Part shown: piece by piece, positions 26,330 to 33,062 of the stretch
Position numbering within the stretch: the first letter of the stretch is position 1
How the letters are laid out: each line of letters starts with the position of its first letter
DNA from: JBKBIP01 sp046297495
GTDB lineage: Bacteria > Planctomycetota > Planctomycetia > Gemmatales > Gemmataceae
Length of the DNA: 38,320 nt
Direction: 5' to 3'
NCBI GenBank assembly: GCA_046297495.1
Contig: JBKBIP010000042.1
Coordinates: 1 to 38,320 of the forward strand
Made by a program: the position numbers and the translations under genes
The notes under the pieces: model-generated
Told to the model about the DNA's origin: nothing
Seen by the model: the letters and a program-made list of their open reading frames with translations, nothing else
Database searches by the model: none

Positions 26330-26338
26330 ATTGTAACA
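26330..26338 (-). promoter_or_regulatory. Extended -10 promoter element of the WD40 gene
   Basis: Read on the minus strand: TGT then TACAAT, an extended -10 (TGnTAnnAT) with no good -35 box. It lies 94 bases before the ATG at 26236, just past the carbamoyltransferase remnant. Confidence 0.35.
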
Positions 26339-26406
26339 GACGAACCAGGGCAGGTCGTGGATTGGCGTTGTCGAGGAACCGGCCCCCATTCAACGGGGCA
26401 TGGGGC

Positions 26407-26682
26407 TGGCGGGGACCGTGGAGCGAACGAGGTTGGCACGTTTGTTCAAATCAGGATCGTGCTGGCGAATGTGAACTTGATCGGGAAATGGCGGCCCGCG
26501 CTGCTCCGCGCGGACCGGGGGCCACCAACATCATGTAGGGGCTGTCTTGGCCGCGCGGGAGAGCGAACCACTCTGGAGCGTGTTCGACCAGCATACTCGG
26601 AGCGAAGGGCCGAAAACTTTCGCGGAATTTGATTTTTCGATTCAAGGTGGCCTGCATGGTGGGGGAGCGTGGAGTCGCGTAC
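26407..26682 (-). pseudogene. Remnant of a NodU/CmcH-family carbamoyltransferase (C-terminal part)
   Basis: On the minus strand, directly after the radical SAM stop codon, the frame reads TPRSPTMQATLN, then KIKFRESFRPFAPSMLVEHA, PEWFALPRG and QDSPYMMLVAP. This matches the conserved region of carbamoyltransferases that starts at their DPRSP motif. After MMLVAP (near 26515) one extra base shifts the frame; in the next frame the match goes on as VRAEQR, DPDLNKRANLVRSTVPA, and then ends. About 95 of some 600 residues remain, with no start and no ATPase-like N-terminal domain, so it cannot be active. The family moves carbamoyl from carbamoyl phosphate to hydroxyls of sugars and antibiotics. It would have been the last gene of the radical-SAM cluster. 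Confidence 0.8.
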
Positions 26683-27951
26683 TCATCCTTTCGCGCACGC
26701 TTCCGCCGCCGCGCGTGAAACGATCCAACTCCGCTTCTCCGCCAAGTCTCGATACACTCCAAAATCGTTGAACCAGAACCGTTTCGCCAGCCGGTAGAGG
26801 ATGTTCTTTTCCGGAATGGCGTTCTCCGGGTTGTATTGCGAGGTGCGCGGCGTCATGGCGGCCAGCTCGGCGAGGGCGGTTTGGCGGACGGTCGAATCGC
26901 GGGCGGCGTGTTGTTCGACGAGGGCTTGCAGCAGATCGGGGCGTTCCAGCACGATGCAGCCGCGCGTGGTGGTTTGGGCCAGGGCGCGGAAGTCACGCAG
27001 GAAATCCGAGTGCAGGAACTTGTCGCGCAACGGGCGCGGATCGTCGGCCGTGGCGTGGATCGATTCGCGGCTAAATTGCACGATGGGGCACGGCTCGATG
27101 TCCCCCCAGGGGTTGATGTGATGACTAACGCCGGTCGCCGCCGGACACAAGGCTTGTCCTTCGCCGTCATGGTAGGCGTCGATGATGATGATCGGCTTCT
27201 TGGCCCGCATCTCGACGACGAAGCGGCGGACGCGCAACTGCTGCTCCGGTGTCAAGCACAGCTGGGGGTTGGCGTCCGGTCCCATCGGGCGATAGACGTG
27301 AAACCAGCTGTACATCACTCCCATGTCAATCAAGCGGTCGATCCAAGTTTCGTTGAGCAAATCGTCGATGTTGCTCTGACAAACGCTGGTGCAGACGCCG
27401 GTGAGCACCTTGTTGTTGAGGCAATTGGTCAGCCCTGCCATGGTTTGGCTCCACACGTTGGCCCGACCGCGGCGCTGATCGCTGACGATCTCATTCCCTT
27501 CCACGCTGATCAACGGCGTGACATTGCCGAGCTGGCGTAGGCGCTTGGCCTTGTCAGCGGTGATGAATTGGCCGTTGGTGAAGACCTGAAAGTAGCAATC
27601 GGGGTTGGCCGCCAAAATATCGAACAATTGCGGGTGCATGAACGGTTCGCCGCCGACGATGCCGAAGAAGACGTTCCCCATTTCCTTGGCTTCACGGATG
27701 AGCTTATTCATCGCCTCCAGGGAAATCGTCCGCTGCTTGGCGGCGACATCGACCCAACATCCCTGACAGCGCAGATTGCAGCTGTTGATGATCGAGACAT
27801 ACAAGAACGGCGGAAACACCTCGCCGCGCTTGAGCCGGCGCTTGTGCCGCTCGACCGACAGCGTTCCCTTCACCCCCATAAGCCAAGCCAATTTCCACAG
27901 CTGGCGTTTATCGGTCTCGAACCACAGGCGTTTGGCCATTTTGAGATACAT
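26683..27951 (-). CDS. Radical SAM protein with C-terminal cysteine region
   Basis: A 422-aa protein with AAGAGG upstream of the ATG at 27951. The [4Fe-4S]/SAM motif is C58-NLR-C62-QG-C65 in SIINSCNLRCQGCW; IVGGEPFMHP is the GGE motif and ISVEGNE a later strand. A second group, ALCPAATGVSHHINPWGDIEPC, looks like a reduced SPASM-type cluster site. The N-terminal 45 residues are very basic (ERHKRRLKRG), and the C-terminal 90 residues form a helical extension. It resembles HpnH and MoaA-type enzymes only in general fold. It is the last intact gene of the five-gene minus-strand cluster, 62 bases after the epimerase. The substrate is unknown. Confidence 0.88.
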   Translation of the reverse strand: MYLKMAKRLWFETDKRQLWKLAWLMGVKGTLSVERHKRRLKRGEVFPPFLYVSIINSCNLRCQGCWVDVAAKQRTISLEAMNKLIREAKEMGNVFFGIVGGEPFMHPQLFDILAANPDCYFQVFTNGQFITADKAKRLRQLGNVTPLISVEGNEIVSDQRRGRANVWSQTMAGLTNCLNNKVLTGVCTSVCQSNIDDLLNETWIDRLIDMGVMYSWFHVYRPMGPDANPQLCLTPEQQLRVRRFVVEMRAKKPIIIIDAYHDGEGQALCPAATGVSHHINPWGDIEPCPIVQFSRESIHATADDPRPLRDKFLHSDFLRDFRALAQTTTRGCIVLERPDLLQALVEQHAARDSTVRQTALAELAAMTPRTSQYNPENAIPEKNILYRLAKRFWFNDFGVYRDLAEKRSWIVSRAAAEACAKG

Positions 27952-28013
27952 GTCTGCCTCTTATCAGTGACGGCGTCGACCCCCCCTGCGGGGAGCCACT
28001 AAACATTTCCCCA

Positions 28014-29018
28014 TTATACATTCGCCTTCTCCGCTTGCCATGCTTTCGCCAATCGTTGTAGCCCTTCGTCCATGGACACCTTCGGTTCGTAGCCCAAATC
28101 GCGGCGGGCGGCGGTGATGTTGAACCAATGGGCAGTGGCTAACTCGCGCGCCAAAAAGCGCGTCATGCGCGGTTCCCCCTTCAACCGTAAGCCGCCATAG
28201 AGCAACTCTAGCAACCAGCCGGCGCCGTAAGCCACGGCAAACGGAACGCTGCGTGTCACCGGCGGCACCCCAGCGGCAGCCAGGATGCGATTGATCAAAT
28301 CCCACAACGGCACCGGTTCTCCCTGGGAGATGAAATAGGCTTTCCCCGCGACGGTGGCGCCGGGATAGAGCCGGTCGGCGGCCAGCAAGTGGGCATCGGC
28401 GGCGTTATCCACATAGACGCTGTCGACCCGTTTGTTCATTCGACCGATGCGGCGCAGCTGCCCCGCCTTGGCCCGCGCGATCAGCCGCGGGATGATGTGC
28501 GGATCGCCCGGCCCCCAGATCAAGTGCGGCCGCAGGGCCACGCTGGCCAAGCTGCTGTCATTGGCTTGCAAGACCAATCGTTCCGCCTCGGCCTTGGTGC
28601 GCGGATAAGGGGTTTCAAAGTGCGTCGCATAGGGGACCGATTCATCGACTCCTTCCATGTCCCGCCCCGTGAACACGACGCTGGGGGAGCTGGTATGCAC
28701 CAAACGCTGGACGCCATGCCGGCGGCACGCGGCGAGGACATGGCGCGTCCCCATGACATTGGCTTGATAGTAGTCGTCGAACGCCCCCCAAAACCCCGCC
28801 TTGGCCGCGACGTGAAACACGATGTCGCACCCCGCCACCGCTTCGGCCACGGCGTCCGCGTTTGTCAGATCGCCGTGCTGTTGCTCGATCCCCAGCTGAT
28901 CCAGCTCGGGATAATGGCGGCGCGAAAAACAGCGCACCGTATCCCCGCGCGCCACCAGCCGCCGCACGATGGCCTTGCCGAGAAATCCGCCGCCGCCTGT
29001 GACAAGAGCATGTGCCAT
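28014..29018 (-). CDS. NAD(P)-dependent epimerase/dehydratase (3-beta-HSD-like extended SDR)
   Basis: A 334-aa protein. The ATG at 29018 gives MAHALVTGGGGFLG with the Rossmann glycines near residues 8-14; no ribosome site is obvious. The catalytic set is present: Ser110/111 in LVHTSSPS, and Tyr138 and Lys142 in YPRTKAEAE. ALRPHLIWGPGDPHIIP follows, typical of extended SDRs such as 3-beta-hydroxysteroid dehydrogenase and OleD-like reductases. A hydrophobic patch (GAGWLLELLYGGLRLKGEP) near residue 270 may touch membrane or a lipid substrate. OleA, OleB and OleC are not nearby, so an olefin role is not claimed. In the cluster it sits between the metallophosphoesterase-like gene and a radical SAM gene. 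Confidence 0.85.
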   Translation of the reverse strand: MAHALVTGGGGFLGKAIVRRLVARGDTVRCFSRRHYPELDQLGIEQQHGDLTNADAVAEAVAGCDIVFHVAAKAGFWGAFDDYYQANVMGTRHVLAACRRHGVQRLVHTSSPSVVFTGRDMEGVDESVPYATHFETPYPRTKAEAERLVLQANDSSLASVALRPHLIWGPGDPHIIPRLIARAKAGQLRRIGRMNKRVDSVYVDNAADAHLLAADRLYPGATVAGKAYFISQGEPVPLWDLINRILAAAGVPPVTRSVPFAVAYGAGWLLELLYGGLRLKGEPRMTRFLARELATAHWFNITAARRDLGYEPKVSMDEGLQRLAKAWQAEKANV

Positions 29019-29072
29019 GATGAGCAAGAAGTAACGAGGTTCGCGTGTCGGATGGCGATTGGTTCATTGCCA

Positions 29073-29126
29073 TGATTTATCGATTCACGCCGCAGGTTGC
29101 GAAGCCCAGCGCGAAACGATCCAGCG
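29073..29126. repeat. Intergenic palindrome, copy D
   Basis: Left unit TGATTTATCGATTCACGC (29073-29090) matches copy B at 14 of 18; the inverted right unit GCGCGAAACGATCCAGCG (29109-29126) matches copy A at 15 of 18. Loop 18 bases. It begins 13 bases after the stop of the metallophosphoesterase-like gene and lies within the cluster, upstream of the epimerase. Confidence 0.6.
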
Positions 29127-29139
29127 ATGAGACATCAAC

Positions 29140-29967
29140 CTAAAACCGCCCCCGGCGGCGTTCCTTGGCCGGTAGGATTTCCAGGCAGGTCGTCCACCAG
29201 CCGGTCAAGATGGTGTCGATGAACTCTTGCGGCAGCTGCTCGCGGCGCATCGCGCGGGCCAGAGCATGATAGTCGTATTCCACGGGGATGAATTCGACCT
29301 GCAAAGCCGGCCGCGCTTCCAGCACAGCGTACCAGACGTGGGTTCGGCCATCATTCTCCGGCCTCCCCAGCACGCCGACATTGACGAAATGACGATCCCT
29401 GGATAACGGGCGGCGCCACTTGATGCCGGTGTGCGTGGCCAAGATGACGTCTGTATGATATTGGTCGCACAGATGTTCCAGAAAGTGCGTCGAGGCGGTC
29501 GATTCCCACAGAAACTCATTCAGCTGCCGGGGGCTGCCGTGGCAAAGCAGCACGCGATACCGGCCCAGAGTCAAGCGGAGTCGCGGCGGCAGTTCCTTCA
29601 TCCAAGCCCGATTAGCGGGGCTGGTGTTCTGAAACGTGTACGCATAGCTGATGCGGGCGAAGTGGTTGTCGCGCGGGTCGGTGTAACCGCATTGACAATC
29701 CGCCAAGCCGTTGCCGATGGAGTTGTCGTAATTCCCCTGAATGCAGCGGACGTTGTGTTCTTGCAGCAAGGGGAAGACCCGGTCGGGGTGCGGACCAAAG
29801 GCCCCCAGGTCACCGAGACAGAAAATGGCTTCGACCCCTCGGCGGCGCGCGTCGCGCAGGGCCGCTTCCAGGGCCAGGTAGTTGCTGTAGATGCCGCCGA
29901 AAACGGCGATGCGACTCAGCTCAGGCGTCGCGCCGCCCGCTGGCGGCGTTGGAACAGATGGTGCCAT
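29140..29967 (-). CDS. Metallophosphoesterase-fold protein with altered metal site
   Basis: A 275-aa protein of the calcineurin-like/YfcE type. It keeps GD at 52-53 (CLGDLGAFGP), GNYD at 78-81, LLCHGSPRQLNEF and FVNVGVLGRPEND. The first motif, normally D-x-H-G-N, reads G25-I-Y27-S-N29, so the Asp and His metal ligands are gone. GNHD is GNYD, and GHTH reads THTG. Either it binds one metal, or it acts as a non-catalytic nucleotide or phosphate binder. A CQCGYTDPRDNHFARISY insert is unusual. Its first 47 bases overlap the end of the upstream radical SAM gene, implying translational coupling. The ATG at 29967 has no clear ribosome site of its own. Confidence 0.8.
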   Translation of the reverse strand: MAPSVPTPPAGGATPELSRIAVFGGIYSNYLALEAALRDARRRGVEAIFCLGDLGAFGPHPDRVFPLLQEHNVRCIQGNYDNSIGNGLADCQCGYTDPRDNHFARISYAYTFQNTSPANRAWMKELPPRLRLTLGRYRVLLCHGSPRQLNEFLWESTASTHFLEHLCDQYHTDVILATHTGIKWRRPLSRDRHFVNVGVLGRPENDGRTHVWYAVLEARPALQVEFIPVEYDYHALARAMRREQLPQEFIDTILTGWWTTCLEILPAKERRRGRF

Positions 29968-30832
29968 AGTGATAGCAAGTGTAACAAGCGTGATGCCGCA
30001 GGGGATACGGTCGCATGGCTTCGGCCAACGTCTCTCCCAAGCGGGCGTCCGGGGCCTCGATCAGAATGGGACACACCGACACGCCGCGATCCGTAACGAT
30101 CCGGCTATGTTCGCACACCAGTTGCCGGGCGTCGAAGCCTTCCATCATTTCCGGTGTCACCCGTTCGTCGCGGTGGTAACCGCGCTGGCGCTCCGCCTCG
30201 GCCCCGATGCGCAGCACCGGCAACACCTTGAGCCGAGGCCGGGCGTAGCCGTTGGCGCGCAGCACGCGCACGAAACCGTCGAACAGGGCCTCGGCGTTCT
30301 GATCATCGCGTGTCTGGGTCACTGTGACAATGGGTAAGAAATCATGGGCGACCAGCTGGCGAATCCCTTTCAAGGCGCGGGCGAAGGTGCCGGGACCGCG
30401 AATAGTGTCATTCTCCGCCACCGTGAAGCCGTCGATGGACACGCGCCATTCCAGACTGTACGGCGTTTGGTCTTCCGCATGCCGCAGACGTTGCAACCAT
30501 TCCGCCTTGAAGACCGTGCCGTTGGTCAACACCGTGGCCGGCCCGTAGTGCAACGTCAGCTCGAGTATCGGCACCATGTCACGATTCAGGAACGGTTCGC
30601 CGCCGGTGAAATAGTATTCCTTGACACCCAGCGCCAGCGATTCTTCCAGCACCCGCCGCACCGTGTCCAAATCGAGGAACCCGAACGTGCGGTTGTGGGG
30701 GCTGCAATTAATGAAACAGTGTTTACACTCCAGATTGCACACCGTCCCGCCGACCTGAAACCAGAGATCATCGAGGTGAGACAGACTCACTTCGGGAGCG
30801 GGATGATCCAGGATTGGCAAAGGGATGGTCAT
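29921..30832 (-). CDS. Radical SAM protein with SPASM-like C-terminus
   Basis: A 303-aa protein from the ATG at 30832; a TTG at 30889 would add 19 residues and overlap the gene upstream, and neither start has a clear ribosome site. The SAM motif is C32-NLE-C36-KH-C39 in GGTVCNLECKHCF. YYFTGGEPFLN and VLTNGTVF follow, and WRVSIDGFTVAEND is the later strand. A C-terminal set of cysteines (LVCEHSRIV, VSVCPIL, then CYTCYHYGTIC) could hold an auxiliary Fe-S cluster, as in SPASM or twitch enzymes that modify peptides or carbohydrates. No precursor peptide gene was found beside it. It lies between the flavoprotein and the phosphoesterase-like gene, which overlaps its 3' end by 47 bases. Confidence 0.88.
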   Translation of the reverse strand: MTIPLPILDHPAPEVSLSHLDDLWFQVGGTVCNLECKHCFINCSPHNRTFGFLDLDTVRRVLEESLALGVKEYYFTGGEPFLNRDMVPILELTLHYGPATVLTNGTVFKAEWLQRLRHAEDQTPYSLEWRVSIDGFTVAENDTIRGPGTFARALKGIRQLVAHDFLPIVTVTQTRDDQNAEALFDGFVRVLRANGYARPRLKVLPVLRIGAEAERQRGYHRDERVTPEMMEGFDARQLVCEHSRIVTDRGVSVCPILIEAPDARLGETLAEAMRPYPLRHHACYTCYHYGTICSNAASGRRDA

Positions 30833-30867
30833 GGGTGGTTCGCACGACTGCGGAATGAATCCAATGG

Positions 30868-32112
30868 CTAACGCTGCTTCCGATACCAATCCAAATCACT
30901 CTTCCCCGTGATCAACGTAAATACATCGCGCACTTGCTCGAAGCCGGCGCGGAGCAGAAAGTTGGCATTGCGGCCATAGCTTTTGGCGCCGAGGATGAAA
31001 AAGTTCGGCTCCGGGTTGCGCAGCGTCGCCGCTGCTTGACTTGGCACCGTCAAGCAATCGCCGCCGCCGTGTTTGAGCAAAGCCGCCGCCAGAGTGATCG
31101 GGCCGAGCGAGGCGTAACATTCATGGACTTGCAATTCTCGATACAAATTAGTGTCCGGCGTGTAGCCGACGTTGGCGATCAGCCGTTCCGCTTCCCAGGT
31201 TTTCGCTTTCCCGCCGCAGCGGCCCTGCACGATGAATTTGTCGGGTCCCTGACAGTCGATGCGTTCCACCACCACCTGATTCTGAAACTCGACGTTCCCT
31301 TCGGCGCGGGTGGCCAGGGTGTTGGCGCGGGCGGCGAGGCGGTCCCGTTCCTTGAGCGGATCGCCGACGAAACGCTTGATTGGTTGGCTGCTGGAGGTGC
31401 GGGCCAGCCAGGTCGTCCAGGTGACGGGGTGCGGCTCGGCCAACTGGGCCAGCTGGCATACAGTCGTCGCCGCCGAGTAGCCGCCGCCGATGACCAAGAT
31501 GCCGCGCCCCAGGTAATGGCCTTGCTTTTCCCCCAGAATGTCGTCCAGCCCGTAAGCGATGTGCGGCTCCGCGCCGCGCTCGCCGATGGCCGGGATGCCG
31601 CCATCCCCCAGCCAGCGATGTTGCCCATAGGTGCCGGTGCAATCGAGCACCACGTCTGCTTCCTCGACCCATTCCTTCTGCTTGTCGCGCAGCAGCAAGC
31701 GAAACGGCTGCTGGCCGCGTTTGTCGTCACCGATGGCGTCTTCTTTCAAATAACCATGTCGGCCTACGTGCAACACCTCGACTCCCAAGCGCAGACAATC
31801 TTTCAACACTCCCGATTGCGCCAGAGGTTCCAGATAGGCCGCGACATGATCCCGCCCGGTCACGCAATCATTGTCGGCGGGGAAAGCGTGCTTCGGATGC
31901 TCTTCCCGAATGGCCGCTCGTCCCAAGGAGGTGACATTCATGCCAAACGGACTGAACAGACGCACGAAGCCCCAGCGGTGCAGGTGCTCTCCGATCCGGC
32001 CCCGTTCGTACACCGTCACCGGCAGATCCAACCGGCGCGCGTACAAGGCGGCCTCCAAGCCAATCGGCCCGGCTCCGAGAACGGCAATTCGTGGCGCTCC
32101 ACCCCTGGCCAT
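30868..32112 (-). CDS. FAD-dependent NAD(P)-binding oxidoreductase
   Basis: A 414-aa protein. The ATG at 32112 is chosen for GGAGG six bases upstream. The FAD Rossmann motif GAGPIG is at 13-18 in RIAVLGAGPIGLEAALYA, and a second dinucleotide motif is in RGILVIGGGYSAATTVCQL. VVLDCTGTYGQHRWLG is the ATG-like motif between them, and NPEPNFFILGAKSYGRNANF the C-terminal FAD contact. This is the layout of flavin monooxygenase or thioredoxin-reductase-like enzymes, but no CxxC redox pair is seen, which favours an FMO or N-hydroxylase-like role. First gene of the minus-strand cluster, with its own promoter at 32175-32147. Confidence 0.85.
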   Translation of the reverse strand: MARGGAPRIAVLGAGPIGLEAALYARRLDLPVTVYERGRIGEHLHRWGFVRLFSPFGMNVTSLGRAAIREEHPKHAFPADNDCVTGRDHVAAYLEPLAQSGVLKDCLRLGVEVLHVGRHGYLKEDAIGDDKRGQQPFRLLLRDKQKEWVEEADVVLDCTGTYGQHRWLGDGGIPAIGERGAEPHIAYGLDDILGEKQGHYLGRGILVIGGGYSAATTVCQLAQLAEPHPVTWTTWLARTSSSQPIKRFVGDPLKERDRLAARANTLATRAEGNVEFQNQVVVERIDCQGPDKFIVQGRCGGKAKTWEAERLIANVGYTPDTNLYRELQVHECYASLGPITLAAALLKHGGGDCLTVPSQAAATLRNPEPNFFILGAKSYGRNANFLLRAGFEQVRDVFTLITGKSDLDWYRKQR

Positions 32113-32146
32113 GCAATTCCTCCGTGGGCAATGCGTTCGTCGGTGC

Positions 32147-32175
32147 ATTGTAGCCCGCGCGTCGCGTCCTGCCAA
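32147..32175 (-). promoter_or_regulatory. Promoter of the radical-SAM/flavoprotein cluster
   Basis: Read on the minus strand: TTGGCA (32175-32170), exactly 17 bases, TACAAT (32152-32147). The predicted start is near 32140, about 28 bases before the flavoprotein ATG at 32112. Same -35 box and spacing as at 243 and 9560. Confidence 0.6.
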
Positions 32176-32233
32176 CGGGGGGCGGTGGTTGCTACACTAT
32201 CCCCACCTCGAATGGCACGGTATCTTCTCCTTC

Positions 32234-32286
32234 GGATGGATCGGTTCGCGCCGGGGAATTGGCCGTGCGCGCGAACCGATCCATCC
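32234..32286. repeat. Intergenic palindrome, copy A (perfect)
   Basis: GGATGGATCGGTTCGCGC (32234-32251) and its exact reverse complement (32269-32286), 18 of 18, with a 17-base loop. It lies between the divergent flavoprotein and RdgB-type genes, 37 bases before the ATG of the latter, so it is not a normal terminator. Perfect arms suggest it is the youngest copy. Confidence 0.8.
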
Positions 32287-32323
32287 CAGGGATTAACCAG
32301 AGACGAAATCAGGAAATCCAATC

Positions 32324-32929
32324 ATGTCCGCGAAGCTGGTATTGGGCACGCGCAATCGCAAAAAACGACAAGAGATCGTCGAAATACTCGGTGATCTAGA
32401 CATCGAATTGGTCGATCTGACGCAGTTCCCGGACGCGCCGGAAGTGGTGGAAGAGGGCGACACCTTCGAGGCCAACGCGCGCAAGAAAGCGGTCGAGCTG
32501 GCCCAAGTGCTGGGGCAGTGGGTTCTCGGTGAGGATAGCGGCCTGGTGGTACCGGCGTTGAAGGGACGGCCTGGCGTCTATTCGGCCCGCTATGCCGGCA
32601 AGCAGGGGGACGATGAAGCCAACAATGACCGCCTGCTGGCCGAGTTGGCGCCGCTGCCCGACGACCGCCGCGCGGCCTACTATGTCTGCACGGTAGTGCT
32701 GGCCGATCCGCGGGGGGAAGTCCGGGCCACCGCGGAAGGACGCTGTCACGGCATCATCACCAAAGAACGGCGCGGCAGCGGTGGTTTTGGGTACGATCCG
32801 CTGTTTCTCATCCCCGAATATCACCGCACCTTCGGCGAGCTAAGCCCGCGCGTCAAGCACGCTCTCAGCCACCGTGCCCGCGCGTTGGGACAACTGCGGC
32901 CCGTCTTACGGCAATTGCTGCATGTATAG
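32324..32929 (+). CDS. rdgB: RdgB/HAM1-family XTP/dITP pyrophosphatase
   Basis: A 201-aa housekeeping enzyme that hydrolyses non-canonical purine triphosphates (XTP, dITP, ITP) to monophosphates and so keeps them out of DNA and RNA. The ATG at 32324 is preceded by AGGAAA. Motifs are LGTRNRKKRQEI at the N-terminus (nucleotide site), EEGDTFEANARKKA, GEDSGLVVPALKGRPGVYS with the metal-binding Asp, SARYAG, and GSGGFGYDPLFLIPEY near residue 150 (written here in full as a known signature), ending KHALSHRARAL. Length is typical. Palindrome copy A sits in its 5' region. Confidence 0.95.
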   Translation: MSAKLVLGTRNRKKRQEIVEILGDLDIELVDLTQFPDAPEVVEEGDTFEANARKKAVELAQVLGQWVLGEDSGLVVPALKGRPGVYSARYAGKQGDDEANNDRLLAELAPLPDDRRAAYYVCTVVLADPRGEVRATAEGRCHGIITKERRGSGGFGYDPLFLIPEYHRTFGELSPRVKHALSHRARALGQLRPVLRQLLHV

Positions 32930-32987
32930 CGGAGCGCGCGCCGCTGGCGTGCATGCTAAACGGTTCGCTGATTTCTCGCCGTTGGTA

Positions 32988-33017
32988 CTGGCAAACGCGC
33001 GGGGCATCGGGTAGCAT
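32988..33017 (+). promoter_or_regulatory. Possible promoter of the PP2C gene
   Basis: CTGGCA (32988-32993), 18 bases, TAGCAT (33012-33017), about 45 bases before the GTG at 33063. Weaker than the other promoters listed. Confidence 0.35.
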
Positions 33018-33062
33018 GAAGTGGTTATGGTGAATTGATCCAAGGCGTTCAGGGTCCCCCTC

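Noticed and set aside
26276..26632. 118-codon plus-strand gene in the gap before the WD40 gene
   Set aside because: It lies opposite the carbamoyltransferase remnant, has no family match by eye and no ribosome site.
26683..27951. HpnH (hopanoid radical SAM) assignment
   Set aside because: Only the general radical SAM core agrees. The basic N-terminus, second cysteine group and C-terminal extension differ, and no hopanoid genes are adjacent.
28014..29018. OleD (olefin biosynthesis reductase) for the SDR gene
   Set aside because: Sequence resembles the 3-beta-HSD/OleD group, but oleA, oleB and oleC are not nearby, so only the general SDR call is kept.
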